Notes: generated from the letters alone by a model not told the origin. Positions 1 to 9,866 are shown, counted from the first letter of the stretch. The stretch is DNA of 64,000 nucleotides from Phenylobacterium sp. J426 (GCF_024699945.1 NZ_JAJOMY010000001.1:1612001-1676000); one strand, 5' to 3'. Translations and numbers: made by a program.

Positions 1-1
1 G

Positions 2-721
2 CCCACCGTGGCCTTCGCCGCCGCCAATACGCCGGACGAGGCCATCGCGGCCGTGACGAGCATCGGCGCGCCGGCGCTCATGAAGACCCGCCGCGAGGGC
101 TATGACGGCAAGGGCCAGCGCTGGGTCGAGCACGCCGCCGACGCCGCGCGCATCTTCGCCGGACTCGGCTCCGTTCCGGTGATCGTGGAAGCCCCGGCAG
201 AATTCGTGCGCGAGCTCTCGGTAATCGCCGCCCGCGGCCGCGACGGCTCGACCGCGGTCTATCCGCTGGCCGAGAACCACCACGAACAGGGCATCCTGCG
301 GCGCAGCCTGGCGCCGGCGCACGCCTCGCCGGCGCTCACGGAGCAGGCCGAACGCATCGCGCGTCGGGTGCTGCAGGGGCTGGAGTACGTCGGCGTGATC
401 GGTATCGAGCTGTTCGAGCTGAAGGACGGCCGTCTGCTGGTGAACGAGATCGCGCCCCGCGTGCACAACACCGGCCACTGGACGCAGGACGGCTGCGAGG
501 TGGACCAGTTCGAGCAGCACATCCGCGCCGTCGCCGGCTGGCCGCTCGGGCCCACCGCCGCCACGGCCCGCGTCGAGATGCTGAACCTGCTGGGCGACGA
601 GGTGGACGGCTGGAAGAAGTTCGCGTCCGAGGCAGAGACCCGCATCCACCTCTACGGTAAACGCGAGGCCAAGCCCGGCCGGAAGATGGGCCACGTGAAC
701 AAGGTCAAGCCGCTACGCTGA
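2..721 (+). CDS. purK: PurK, N5-carboxyaminoimidazole ribonucleotide synthase, C-terminal part (5' end outside window)
   Basis: Cytosolic purine-synthesis enzyme that carboxylates AIR to N5-CAIR using ATP and bicarbonate. About 240 codons are visible. The frame is already open at the left edge, so roughly the first third of a ~355-residue protein is missing. Visible ATP-grasp features are KTRREGYDGKGQ, an ELSVIAARGRDG strand, ENHHEQGILRRS, and the metal/ATP-binding EIAPRVHNTGHWT block. The C-terminal subdomain ends in HVNKVKPLR, typical of PurK. purE is usually just upstream, but that is outside the window. The stop codon touches a perfect palindrome that I assign to the next operon as an operator, not a terminator. 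Confidence 0.95.
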   Translation, partial: PTVAFAAANTPDEAIAAVTSIGAPALMKTRREGYDGKGQRWVEHAADAARIFAGLGSVPVIVEAPAEFVRELSVIAARGRDGSTAVYPLAENHHEQGILRRSLAPAHASPALTEQAERIARRVLQGLEYVGVIGIELFELKDGRLLVNEIAPRVHNTGHWTQDGCEVDQFEQHIRAVAGWPLGPTAATARVEMLNLLGDEVDGWKKFASEAETRIHLYGKREAKPGRKMGHVNKVKPLR

Positions 722-769
722 ATGTCAGGTTGACCTGACATTCCTTGCGTGTAAGGTTCTCCTGACATT
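721..769. promoter_or_regulatory. Palindromic operator with an extra half-site ahead of the membrane-protein/XRE pair
   Basis: Two perfect 10-bp arms, AATGTCAGGT (721-730) and ACCTGACATT (733-742), are separated by TG. The half-site CCTGACATT recurs at 761-769, just before the Shine-Dalgarno of the next gene. No T-run follows, so a terminator is unlikely. The position suggests binding by the small XRE protein encoded two genes downstream (autoregulation), which is inference. Confidence 0.6.
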
Positions 770-783
770 TGCAGGAGGCCGCC

Positions 784-1173
784 ATGGCCATGACCGCCGC
801 CAACCGTCGCTACGTCCTCCGGACATGGATCTTCATGGGCGCCTACATCGCCCTCAATCTCGGCGCGATGTTCGACATCCTGGATAGCGTTCAACCGCCG
901 GGAACATGGCTCCTGGCGGCTGCCGTCTCGGCGCAGATCGCGGGTCAGATCTGGGCGACGCTGGCGTTCATCCAGGAAAGCGACGAGTTTGTCCGCGCGC
1001 TCACGGCGAAACGGTTCATCGTCGCGTCCGGCGTGGCGATGTCGCTGTTCAGCTTCTGGGGCTTTCTCGAAAGCTATGCCGCAGCGCCCCACATTCCAGG
1101 CTGGATGATCTATCCGCTGTTCTGGGTGGCGTTCTGCTTCGCCTCGCCCTTCATCCGGTCGACCCGAGCATGA
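784..1173 (+). CDS. Small four-helix integral membrane protein paired with an XRE regulator
   Basis: A 129-residue protein with about four hydrophobic segments (near residues 14-33, 42-61, 75-95 and 103-122) and no recognisable catalytic motif. I chose ATG 784 because AGGAGG lies at 773-778; a TTG further upstream would overlap that site. The stop overlaps the start of the downstream XRE gene (ATGA), so the two are probably translationally coupled. Membrane-protein/XRE two-gene cassettes are common in bacteria, but I cannot assign a transported substrate or sensed signal. The function is unknown. Confidence 0.75.
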   Translation: MAMTAANRRYVLRTWIFMGAYIALNLGAMFDILDSVQPPGTWLLAAAVSAQIAGQIWATLAFIQESDEFVRALTAKRFIVASGVAMSLFSFWGFLESYAAAPHIPGWMIYPLFWVAFCFASPFIRSTRA

Positions 1174-1373
1174 AGAACCGTCTGAAGGAGCTGCGCGCCG
1201 AGCGGGGCTGGACGCAGGCCGACCTGGGCGAGCGGCTGGGCGTCTCGCGTCAGGCGATCATCGCCATCGAGAGCGACAAGCACGATCCGTCGCTGGAGCT
1301 CGCCTACAAGATCGCTGCGCTGTTCGGCGAGCCTGTCGAGGCGATCTTCAACAATCCCTATTCGGCCGGCTGA
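1170..1373 (+). CDS. Small XRE-family helix-turn-helix transcriptional regulator
   Basis: A 67-residue protein that is almost entirely one HTH_3 domain. The N-terminal MKNRLKELRAERGWTQADLG leads into the recognition-helix region GVSRQAIIAIESDKHDPS, and the end is LFGEPVEAIFNN. This is the compact YozG/YgzD-like class that usually represses its own operon. Its ATG overlaps the TGA of the membrane-protein gene. The palindrome at 721-742 is the obvious candidate operator. The last 16 bases overlap the 3' end of the convergent coq9 gene. Confidence 0.88.
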   Translation: MKNRLKELRAERGWTQADLGERLGVSRQAIIAIESDKHDPSLELAYKIAALFGEPVEAIFNNPYSAG

Positions 1374-2017
1374 CGGCCGTACCGCATCCGGCTCATCGCC
1401 CCCGCCGCCTGGGTCAGCCAGTCGCCGGGCCTGAAGCCGCCGGTGGCTTTCCACTTCTCGTAGGCCATGACGTTCTCGATCCGCCGGTCGATGAAGTCGA
1501 GGGCGGCCTTGCGACCCGAGGAAAGCCGGATCGCGAAGGCGCCCGTCAGGATGCCGGCCAGGATCGCGCGCTTGGAGTAGTGGTTCTCATCGGTCGCCAC
1601 GTCGCCGGCCCAGCGCCACAGCACGTCGGCGCTCTCCCAGGCGAGCTTGCCGCCCAGGTGAAGATTCTGCGGCAGGGTCAGCCAGCCCAGCCAGCGGCGC
1701 AGCGCCGGCTCATCGGTGGCGGCGGCGTCCAGACGAGCTTCGCAAGCCCGGCGGATGCGTTCGCGGATCTTCAGGCTATCGGGATCAACCTCAGCCAGCA
1801 TCGCCAGCGCCCGCTGGTCGTGACGGCGCGACAGCAGGGCGGCAAGGTCCGCCGGGCCATGCGGCAGCAGGAGCTCGGTCTCGCCGGGCGCCAGGCCGAG
1901 CGCCTTGCCCGCATGCTTCACCATCAGGCGCGTCCAGCCGTGGGCGGGGCTGAGTTTCAACGCCTCGTCCAGGAGCTGCTGTTCGGTGGTTTCGGCCCAG
2001 GCCTGCGCGTCGGTCAT
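1358..2017 (-). CDS. coq9: COQ9 family ubiquinone biosynthesis protein
   Basis: A 219-residue COQ9-family protein. Members bind isoprenoid lipids and assist the Coq7 hydroxylation step of ubiquinone synthesis. The N-terminal ~70 residues resemble a TetR-like three-helix fold (LLDEALKLSPAHGWTRLMV). The conserved C-terminal block includes LPQNLHLGGKLAWESADVLW, a DENHYSKR segment, and the RIENVMAYEKWK end region. Length is normal for alphaproteobacterial members. It is convergent with the XRE gene (16-bp 3' overlap) and divergent from rpsU. Confidence 0.9.
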   Translation of the reverse strand: MTDAQAWAETTEQQLLDEALKLSPAHGWTRLMVKHAGKALGLAPGETELLLPHGPADLAALLSRRHDQRALAMLAEVDPDSLKIRERIRRACEARLDAAATDEPALRRWLGWLTLPQNLHLGGKLAWESADVLWRWAGDVATDENHYSKRAILAGILTGAFAIRLSSGRKAALDFIDRRIENVMAYEKWKATGGFRPGDWLTQAAGAMSRMRYGRQPAE

Positions 2018-2193
2018 GGGCCCATACTAACCGCTCGCGAAACCCTCGTCTCGGCGTGGACTCAGGCTCGCGCTTCTGCTATCTCGCCGCGCTCTAACCC
2101 GAAGGCCCTGCCTATCGGGCGCATGTTTTTTGTTTTGCTCGCCGCTCTTGACCGGGACGGGGCGGGCGGCCGAGCGATACAGGAGAGAGACCT

Positions 2194-2427
2194 CTGGTTC
2201 AGATTTTCGTCCGCGACAACAACGTCGACCAGGCCCTCAAGGCGCTGAAGAAGAAGATGCAGCGCGAGGGCTCGTTCCGCGAAATGAAGCGGCACGTGCA
2301 CTACGAAAAGCCGTCCGAGAAGCGCGCCCGCCAGAAGGCGGAAGCCGTGCGCCGGGCTCGCAAGCTGGCCCGCAAGCGCGCCCAGCGCGAGGGTCTGATC
2401 GCGGCGCCGAAGAAGCCCAGCCGTTAG
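2194..2427 (+). CDS. rpsU: 30S ribosomal protein S21, apparent CTG start codon
   Basis: A 77-residue S21 sequence: [20 protein letters not shown], then a [20 protein letters not shown] core, then a basic [14 protein letters not shown] tail. S21 in this group normally begins MVQIFV. Here the codon before GTT CAG ATT is CTG (2194-2196), and no in-frame ATG, GTG or TTG lies nearby upstream. A strong AGGAGA (2181-2186) is about 8 bases before the CTG. The gene is therefore easily missed by start-codon-based callers. S21 helps 30S subunits in initiation. A G+C-rich hairpin follows at 2458-2480. Confidence 0.92.
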   Translation: MVQIFVRDNNVDQALKALKKKMQREGSFREMKRHVHYEKPSEKRARQKAEAVRRARKLARKRAQREGLIAAPKKPSR

Positions 2428-2457
2428 GGCTTCCTCGACCTGACTGGTCTTTGCAGA

Positions 2458-2485
2458 GGCCGCGCCGCCCGGGCGCGGCCTTTCG
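2458..2485 (+). terminator. Rho-independent-like terminator after rpsU
   Basis: A 9-bp G+C stem, GGCCGCGCC (2458-2466) with GGCGCGGCC (2472-2480), has a five-base loop and is followed by a short TTT. It lies 30 bases after the rpsU stop. The short U tract makes strength uncertain. Confidence 0.6.
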
Positions 2486-2612
2486 CATGTCTGGCCCCCA
2501 AGGCGAAGCTTTCCGCGGCGCACCGTCGCGTAATCCATGGCCTCGCTGGTGGAACAAGGGTCTCGCCCCTATCTTTAGGCCTTAAGAGAAGCTCGGAAGC
2601 GGTCCTGAACGG

Positions 2613-4499
<1,887 letters not shown>

Positions 4500-4502
4500 G
4501 GA

Positions 4503-4787
4503 TCAGGCGGCCTTCGGGCCGCCTTTTTCTTTCCGGCGGGACAGAAGGTTCGGGAGTTCGCCGCGCCGTCGGCGACTGTCGCCGTCCGCGCCTTCGCGCG
4601 ACAGCTGCTTGATCGCCTCGCGGAGGATCTTCCGGCCCCAGCGCGTCAGCGCGGGATCCGCCAGCTTCTTGCGCAGGGCTTCGGCCGCCCCTTCGCCGTG
4701 CCGGCGGGTTGCGTAAGCGGCCTCCGCTTGCGCCTCGCTCTGCAGCCAGCGCCAGCGGCGGTAGATCCGGAAAGGATTGAGCGTCAT
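4503..4787 (-). CDS. Conserved hypothetical protein, basic, 94 residues
   Basis: A small Arg/Lys-rich protein (starts MTLNPFRIYRRWRWLQSEAQ) with predicted helices and no membrane segment or known catalytic motif. It is convergent with ftsH. Its final codons (KGGPKAA) are encoded by the ftsH terminator hairpin, so the terminator and a coding tail share DNA. It is divergent from folP, with about 60 bp between the starts. I do not recognise a function. Confidence 0.6.
   Translation of the reverse strand: MTLNPFRIYRRWRWLQSEAQAEAAYATRRHGEGAAEALRKKLADPALTRWGRKILREAIKQLSREGADGDSRRRRGELPNLLSRRKEKGGPKAA
4506..4532 (+). terminator. Rho-independent terminator of ftsH (UUCG tetraloop)
   Basis: Stem GGCGGCC (4506-4512), loop TTCG, stem GGCCGCC (4517-4523), then TTTTTCTTT. 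It starts 7 bases after the ftsH stop and lies inside the last codons of the convergent gene at 4503-4787. Confidence 0.92.
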
Positions 4788-4847
4788 CGCGGCCGGTCTG
4801 CTATCAGAGTTTTGCGTCTCTGAAGTGAAGGTTGAGTTCGACGCCGC

Positions 4848-5676
4848 ATGGTTGCAAACCGGCCAAAGGTCGCACCACCTATCCGGGTGATGGGCGTGCT
4901 CAACATGACGCCGGATAGCTTCTCGGATGGCGGATCCTTAGGCAGTGTCGAGGCTGGCCTATCGCGCGCTTTGGCGATGCTGCGGGCAGGCGCCGACATC
5001 GTCGACGTCGGCGGCGAGTCCACGCGTCCGGGCGCGGCGCCCGTTGCGGCCGACGAGGAGATCGCCCGGGTGGTGCCGCTGATCCGCGCCCTGCGGCAAG
5101 CCGCCGACGCCCCCATTTCGGTCGACACCATGAAGCCGGAGGTGGCCCGCGCCGCCGTCGCCGCCGGCGCGACCATCTGGAACGACGTCGCCGGCCTGCG
5201 GGGCGCCGGCAGCCTGGATGTCGCCGCAGAGCTCGGCTGCGAGGTCGTGCTGATGCACATGCAGGGCGAGCCGGGGATGATGCAGAAGGAGCCGCGCTAC
5301 GAGGATGTGGTGGCTGAGGTGGCCGAATTCCTCCAGGGCCGGGCCGAGGCCGCCATCGCCGCCGGCGTGGCGCGAGATCGGATCTGGCTCGATCCAGGAA
5401 TAGGCTTTGGCAAGCACATGACCCGCCACAACCTGCCGCTGCTGGCCGGACTGGAGCGGATCGTCGCCCTGGGCTTTCCCGTTCTGCTGGGCGTCAGCCG
5501 CAAGAGCTTCATCGCCGCGCTGGACGACGGGGGCGCCGGCCGACGCCCGTTTGGGCGGCTCCATCGCCGCGGCGCTGGCCGGCGCCGCAGCCGGAGTGCG
5601 AGCCGTTCGTGTCCACGATGTCCGCGAACACGTCCAGGCGCTTCGGGTCTGGCAAGCGATCGCCGCGGCGGGCTAA
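4848..5676 (+). CDS. folP: Dihydropteroate synthase, interrupted by an apparent +1 frameshift
   Basis: Folate-pathway enzyme that condenses p-aminobenzoate with dihydropterin pyrophosphate. It starts at ATG 4848. Visible motifs are GVLNMTPDSFSDGG, DVGGESTRPGA, IWNDVAGLRG, DPGIGFGKHMTRHN and GVSRKSFI. After SRKSFIAALDDG the frame changes at a G5 run (5529-5533). Dropping one G restores the C-terminus through LGGSIAAALAGAAAGVRAVR to a TAA at 5674-5676. The restored length is 275 residues, normal for FolP. Its stop is 9 bases before thiD. Because folP is normally needed for growth without external folate, a sequence error is the likeliest explanation. Confidence 0.85.
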
Positions 5677-5685
5677 GGAGCGGCC

Positions 5686-6491
5686 ATGTCCTCTCAACCC
5701 TTGGGCCGCGTGCTCATCATCGCCGGTTCGGATTCGGGCGGGGGCGCCGGCGTTCAGGCGGATATCAAGACCGTGACCGCCCTTGGCGGCTATGCGGCCA
5801 CGGCGATCACAGCCCTGACGGTGCAGAACACCCTGGGCGTCACCGACGTCCACGCCGCGCCGCTGGCGATCGTGGAGGCTCAGGCCCGCGCCGTTCTCGA
5901 CGACATCGGCGCCGACGCGATCAAGACCGGCATGCTGGGCGACGCCGCCACCGTCGACCTCGTCGCGCGGCTGATCGCCGATGCCGGCGCGCCTGCGGTC
6001 GTCGACCCGGTGATGGTGGCCAAGGGCGGCGCCTCGCTGCTCGCCGCCGACGCCGTCACGGCCGTGCGGGACCAGCTCGTGCCAAGGGCGGCCCTGCTCA
6101 CGCCGAACGCGCCGGAGGCCGAGGCGCTGACCGGCCTCTCCGTCGCGACGACGGACGACCTGCGCCGCGCGGGCGAGGCGCTGCTCGCCCGGGGTGCGAA
6201 GGCCGTGCTGATGAAGGGGGGCACGTGGCCGGCGATCGTGTGGTCGACCTGCTGATGACGCCGGCCGGCGAGACGGTCTTCGAGACCGACCGGATCGAAA
6301 CACGCAACACCCACGGCACCGGCTGCACCCTGGCCTCGGCCTGTGCGGCGGGCTTGGCCCAGGGGCTGCCGCTGACGGAGGCCGTAGCTCGCGCTTGGGC
6401 CTATGTGCAGGAGGCGATGCTGCGCGCGCCCGGCCTCGGCGCCGGTCACGGTCCGCTGGACCACGCCTGGCCGCTGCGGGGGCGCGCGTGA
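5686..6491 (+). CDS. thiD: Hydroxymethylpyrimidine/phosphomethylpyrimidine kinase, interrupted by an apparent -1 frameshift
   Basis: Thiamine-pathway kinase that phosphorylates HMP and HMP-P. It starts at ATG 5686 after AAGGAG (5675-5680). The N-terminal frame shows LIIAGSDSGGGAGVQADIKT, VVDPVMVAKGG and LTPNAPEAEALTG. At a G6 run (6216-6221) the frame is lost right after VLMKGG. Adding one base restores GDRVVDLLMTP, the anion-hole motif NTHGTGCTLASA, and a C-terminus ending at TGA 6489-6491. The corrected length is 268 residues, as expected. The uncorrected frame would stop at 6255 without the HGTGC motif. It is probably co-transcribed with folP. Confidence 0.85.
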
Positions 6492-7054
6492 GACATCGTG
6501 ACGAGCTCGAGGCGATCCTCCGCCGTTCGACGCCGCTGATGCAGGTGCTGACGACGGCCCGTGAGCTCGATCTTCCGGACTGGATGATCTTCTCCGGCGC
6601 CATCTACCAGCGCGCGCTCAACCACCTGACCGGGCGCGACCTGGACTACGGCATCAAGGACTACGACCTCGGCTACTACGACGCCGCCGACACCTCCTAC
6701 GAGGCTGAGGATGTGGTGATCAAGCGCGCCGCCGCGGCCTTCGAACCGCCGCTGCGGGAGATGGTCGAGGTGCGCAACCAGGCGCGCGTCCACATCTGGT
6801 TCGCGCCCAAGTTCGACGAGACCTTCACCCCGCTTTCGTGCACGGCCGAGGCCATGGAGCGTTTCGTGGCGCCGCTGTTCGCGGTCGGCGCCCGCCTCGG
6901 GGCCGACGACCGGCTGAGCATAGCGGCGCCCTTCGGACTCGATGATCTGTTCGACCTGCGGCTGCGGCCCAATCCGCGCCGGCCGACCGACGCCTTTCCG
7001 CGCATCGCGGGCCGCCTGCGCGAGCGCTGGCCCGAACTCAGGATCGAGCCCTAG
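6488..7054 (+). CDS. Nucleotidyltransferase family protein (NTP_transf_6 type)
   Basis: A 188-residue protein with the features of the NTP_transf_6 family: an N-terminal helix, then LPDWMIFSGAIYQRALNHLTG, then the acidic GIKDYDLGYYD that matches the family's metal-binding strand, and RNQARVHIWF further on. The natural substrate of this family is unknown to me. I chose GTG 6488 because it overlaps the corrected thiD stop (GTGA); an earlier in-frame start would lie inside thiD. Its last four bases overlap the convergent GNAT gene. Confidence 0.8.
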   Translation: MRHRDELEAILRRSTPLMQVLTTARELDLPDWMIFSGAIYQRALNHLTGRDLDYGIKDYDLGYYDAADTSYEAEDVVIKRAAAAFEPPLREMVEVRNQARVHIWFAPKFDETFTPLSCTAEAMERFVAPLFAVGARLGADDRLSIAAPFGLDDLFDLRLRPNPRRPTDAFPRIAGRLRERWPELRIEP

Positions 7055-7497
7055 CGCCGGTAGACGTCGGGATCGCGGATCTCCATCCACCGGTCGACAC
7101 CGGTCAGCTCGGTGAAGCCGAACTGCCGATAGAGCCCGTGCGCGTCGGCGGTCGCCAGGTGAAGCCGGCGCAAGCCCTGCAGGTCCGGGTGGGCCCTCAG
7201 ATAGGCCATCAACCGCTTGCCTACGCCCTGGCCGCGATAGACCTCGTCGACGAAGACGTCGCAGACCCAGCCGAACGTGGCGCGATCGGTGACCACCCGG
7301 GCCATGCCGGCCATCTCGCCGTCGCGGGAGTAACAGCCGACCGTCAGGCTGTTGGCGCAGGCCTGCTGGAAGGTTTGAAGCGGGATGCCTTCCGCCCAGT
7401 AGCTCTCGCCGGCGATCCAGCCGTGCGCTCGCGTCAGGTCGAAACGCGCCGGCCCGTCGCTGAGCGTGAAATCGCCGTCTTTGACCTCGTGCGCCAC
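7051..7497 (-). CDS. GNAT family N-acetyltransferase
   Basis: A 148-residue GNAT-fold protein. Strand 4 with the acetyl-CoA loop is visible as [19 protein letters not shown] (Q/RxxGxG/A signature), followed by [20 protein letters not shown], the usual C-terminal acceptor region. The substrate is unknown. It is convergent with the nucleotidyltransferase and divergent from the PhzF-like gene, with about 75 bp between the starts. Confidence 0.85.
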   Translation of the reverse strand: MAHEVKDGDFTLSDGPARFDLTRAHGWIAGESYWAEGIPLQTFQQACANSLTVGCYSRDGEMAGMARVVTDRATFGWVCDVFVDEVYRGQGVGKRLMAYLRAHPDLQGLRRLHLATADAHGLYRQFGFTELTGVDRWMEIRDPDVYRR

Positions 7498-7571
7498 GTT
7501 TACGTCCTCCAGGGCAGGCTGAACCGAACTGGCTCTTGCCCGCCGGCCGCGCCCGGTCGCAAGTGCCGGTC

Positions 7572-8384
7572 ATGCGCCAGTGGACCGTCGACGCCTTCGC
7601 CGCACAGCCCTTCCGGGGCAATCCCGCCTGCGTGGTGGAGCCTTTCGACCGGTGGCCGGACGATGTGTGGATGCAGGCCCTGGCCGCCGAGAACAACCAG
7701 GCCGAAACCGCCTTCCTTCGGCGGACGGCCGACCCCGCGCGCTTCGACCTGCGCTGGTTCACCCCGACGCTGGAAGTGCCGCTCTGCGGCCACGCCACGC
7801 TCGCGGCCGCGCACGTGCTGTTCTCCGAACTCGGTCTCGCCGCCGAGCGTGTCGCCTTCGGGACGCAGTCCGGACCGCTGGCCGTCGCCCGCCGAGGCGA
7901 AGGGTACGAAATGGATTTCCCCAGTCAGCCGCCGCGCCGCATCGAACCGCCGGAGGGACTGGCCAAGGCCCTGGGCGTGCAGCCGCGCGAAGTCTGGGTC
8001 TCGACCTATCTGGTCGCCGTGGTGGACGACGAGGCTACGGTGCGGGCCCTGCGGCCCGACGTGCCCGGCCTGGCCGGCGTCGGGTTGGAGGCCAGCGGCG
8101 GCCCCGGCAACATCGGCGTCGCCGCGATTGCAGCGCCGGCCAAGCCCTACCAGGTCGTCAGCCGCTTCTTCGGCCCCGGCTGCGGCATCCCGGAGGATCC
8201 CACCACCGGTTCGCTGCACTGCATCCTTGCTCCCTTGTTCTCCGGGAAGCTGGAGCGCGCGAGCCTGGCCTATCATCAGGCCTATCCCGGCCGCGGCGGC
8301 GATCTGGAGTGCGAAATCGCCGGGGAGCGCGTGCTCATCCGGGGCCGCGCGGTCACGGTGCTGACGTCCGAGCTCCACGCATGA
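7572..8384 (+). CDS. PhzF family phenazine-biosynthesis-like isomerase
   Basis: A 270-residue PhzF-fold protein (two diaminopimelate-epimerase-like halves). The start [20 protein letters not shown] is characteristic. The catalytic Glu is in NNQAETAF (about residue 45). The second half carries [16 protein letters not shown], matching the family's EDPxTGSxxx motif. No phenazine genes are nearby, so the substrate is probably a different metabolite. I took ATG 7572 rather than an upstream in-frame start because the conserved N-terminus begins here. A strong hairpin follows the stop. Confidence 0.87.
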   Translation: MRQWTVDAFAAQPFRGNPACVVEPFDRWPDDVWMQALAAENNQAETAFLRRTADPARFDLRWFTPTLEVPLCGHATLAAAHVLFSELGLAAERVAFGTQSGPLAVARRGEGYEMDFPSQPPRRIEPPEGLAKALGVQPREVWVSTYLVAVVDDEATVRALRPDVPGLAGVGLEASGGPGNIGVAAIAAPAKPYQVVSRFFGPGCGIPEDPTTGSLHCILAPLFSGKLERASLAYHQAYPGRGGDLECEIAGERVLIRGRAVTVLTSELHA

Positions 8385-8386
8385 GA

Positions 8387-8415
8387 ACGCCCCCGGATCG
8401 CTCCGGGGGCGTCTT
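8387..8415 (+). terminator. Strong hairpin terminator after the PhzF-like gene
   Basis: An 11-bp perfect stem, ACGCCCCCGGA (8387-8397) with TCCGGGGGCGT (8402-8412), has loop TCGC and is followed by CTTG. The U tract is poor, but the placement directly after the stop supports termination. It can also serve the convergent gene at 8440-8832. Confidence 0.7.
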
Positions 8416-8439
8416 GATCAGGCCGAGAGGGGGCGGCCC

Positions 8440-8832
8440 TTAGCGCCAGCGGTTGTTGTAGCCGTAGCGCGGATAGTTGTTCGTGGCCGCTTCGATCCGG
8501 TTCACCGCTCCGGCCAGGCGCTGGTATTCCCATTGGCTGGCCCGGCCGGTCTCGACGCGCCAGGCGAGGGGTTGAACCTCGCGCAGTTCACGCTGCAGCT
8601 GGCGGGCGTGGCCCCAGGAAATGCGGCCCTCCTGGGCGGCGTTGTTGATCCGCCAGCCGAGGCCGTCGACATAGCCGGTGGTCAGATTCCCGCGGTTGTA
8701 GCCGCGGTCATGGTTGCGCTCGTAGCCGCGGTCGTAGCCGCCCCAGGGTTGGGCGGAAGCGGCGGTCGCCATGGCTCCGGTCAGCATCAGGGCCGAGGCG
8801 CCGACGGCGGCGATGAAGTGGGTCTTACGCAT
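8440..8832 (-). CDS. Secreted small basic/aromatic protein, function unknown
   Basis: A 130-residue protein with a clear Sec signal peptide (MRKTHFIAAVGASALMLTGA, cleavage predicted after ASA near residue 28). The mature part starts with Tyr/Arg/Asn repeats (DRGYERNHDRGYNRGN), continues with a helical QLQRELREVQPLAWRVE segment, and ends rich in Tyr, Asn and Arg. AGGAG lies 8 bases before the ATG. The helical part resembles the next gene (8892-9233), suggesting a duplicated family. No enzyme motif is visible. Confidence 0.72.
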   Translation of the reverse strand: MRKTHFIAAVGASALMLTGAMATAASAQPWGGYDRGYERNHDRGYNRGNLTTGYVDGLGWRINNAAQEGRISWGHARQLQRELREVQPLAWRVETGRASQWEYQRLAGAVNRIEAATNNYPRYGYNNRWR

Positions 8833-8891
8833 AGCTCAATTCTCCTGAGATTTGTCCTGGCGGCGGCTGTGGCCGAGGCCGTGGCCGTGCC

Positions 8892-9233
8892 CTATCGGCG
8901 GCTGTATTGATGATCGCGACGTTCGAAGCGCAGCTGGGCTTCCAGGCGGTCGAACCGGCGGTCGAGATCGTTCCGCTCCCAGCTCGAGAGGCCGTTCACC
9001 CGGTAGCGAGCTTCAAGGCGGGCGATCTGGCGGAAGTCCTCGCGGAGGCGGTTGGCTTCGCGTCGGGTCAGGTCGCCGTGGCGGACGCCCTGCTCGATGC
9101 GCCGCTCGATGCGGTCCTGGCGCTGGTTGATGTTCTGCCAGCCGTCATTGTGGCGGTAGCCCTGGGCGGCGGCGGGCGCGGCAATGGCGGCGACTGACGC
9201 CAGGGCCGTGAGGGAGATCACCATCTTCTTCAT
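8892..9233 (-). CDS. Secreted helical protein related to its neighbour, function unknown
   Basis: A 113-residue protein with signal peptide MKKMVISLTALASVAAIAAP and cleavage likely after AAA near residue 23. The mature part is one Arg-rich amphipathic region: RQDRIERRIEQGVRHGDLTR, EANRLREDFRQIARLEARYR, RNDLDRRFDRLEAQL. The G-x-LT-x-x-EA-x-x-L pattern matches small periplasmic proteins common in Caulobacterales and sphingomonads. GGAGG precedes the start. It shares layout with 8440-8832, which lies downstream on the same strand. Confidence 0.72.
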   Translation of the reverse strand: MKKMVISLTALASVAAIAAPAAAQGYRHNDGWQNINQRQDRIERRIEQGVRHGDLTRREANRLREDFRQIARLEARYRVNGLSSWERNDLDRRFDRLEAQLRFERRDHQYSRR

Positions 9234-9482
9234 ACTCGGTCCTCCAGAACCATCTTTCGCGCCGCGACTGCGGCCTCGATGGCGTCAAGAAACCACGCCG
9301 CCCCTGACCCGAACCTGAGCTCGGCGGTTGTCTGGGGTTCAGCTAGCTGAGCGTCCTGTCAGGACCCGACGCGAGGCCGCGGGCGGTGGACGCGCCGTCG
9401 CGCGGCTGTGAATTGACGGTCAAGCCTTGTGGGGAAACCCTGGGTCAGGGACGGAACGCATCAGCCCAAGAGGGCGGCGATC

Positions 9483-9761
9483 ATGAACGAGCAGGCAGCC
9501 GCTCAGGCGGTCAATTTCGCGATCCTCACCGCGCATCGGCTGGGCGAACCGCGCGTGCTGGAGCTCTCCTCGAGCCGGCTTCGCGAACTCCGATGCGGCG
9601 GCAAACCCGGCGACTTCAGCGGCGGCCCGCCCTGGACCTACCGCGGACTGCGGCTGTGCGAGGTCGAAGGGGTCGGCGGCCGCGTCCTGGCCTGGGACCG
9701 CGCCCGCGAGATGGAGGTGGTCCAGCCGATCCGGTGGCCGGCCGACCAGGCGCGGGCCTGA
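9483..9761 (+). CDS. Hypothetical protein, 92 residues
   Basis: A small soluble protein starting MNEQAAAQAVNFAILTAHRL. It has a basic stretch and a beta-rich C-terminal half (GLRLCEVEGVGGRVLAWDRA). I prefer ATG 9483 to an earlier in-frame start at 9429 because the upstream 18 residues look non-coding. No domain is recognised. Codon use matches the neighbouring high-GC genes, which favours a real gene. Confidence 0.5.
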   Translation: MNEQAAAQAVNFAILTAHRLGEPRVLELSSSRLRELRCGGKPGDFSGGPPWTYRGLRLCEVEGVGGRVLAWDRAREMEVVQPIRWPADQARA

Positions 9762-9866
9762 AACGGCTCAGTTCTTCCGAATCCGCATGACTGTTCTGCG
9801 GAAATGGGCGGGTGCGTCAGCACCAGCTCGCGCCCACATGGACGAGGCGAGAGACGGAGCCTCCCC

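Noticed and set aside
2105-2131. GCCC/GGGC stem followed by T6 upstream of rpsU
   Set aside because: Only a 4-bp stem, and it lies in a divergent promoter region where no plus-strand transcript should end.
4848-6491. Apparent 547-codon single gene
   Set aside because: It joins folP and thiD only because two indels cancel; the central part is an out-of-frame translation of both.
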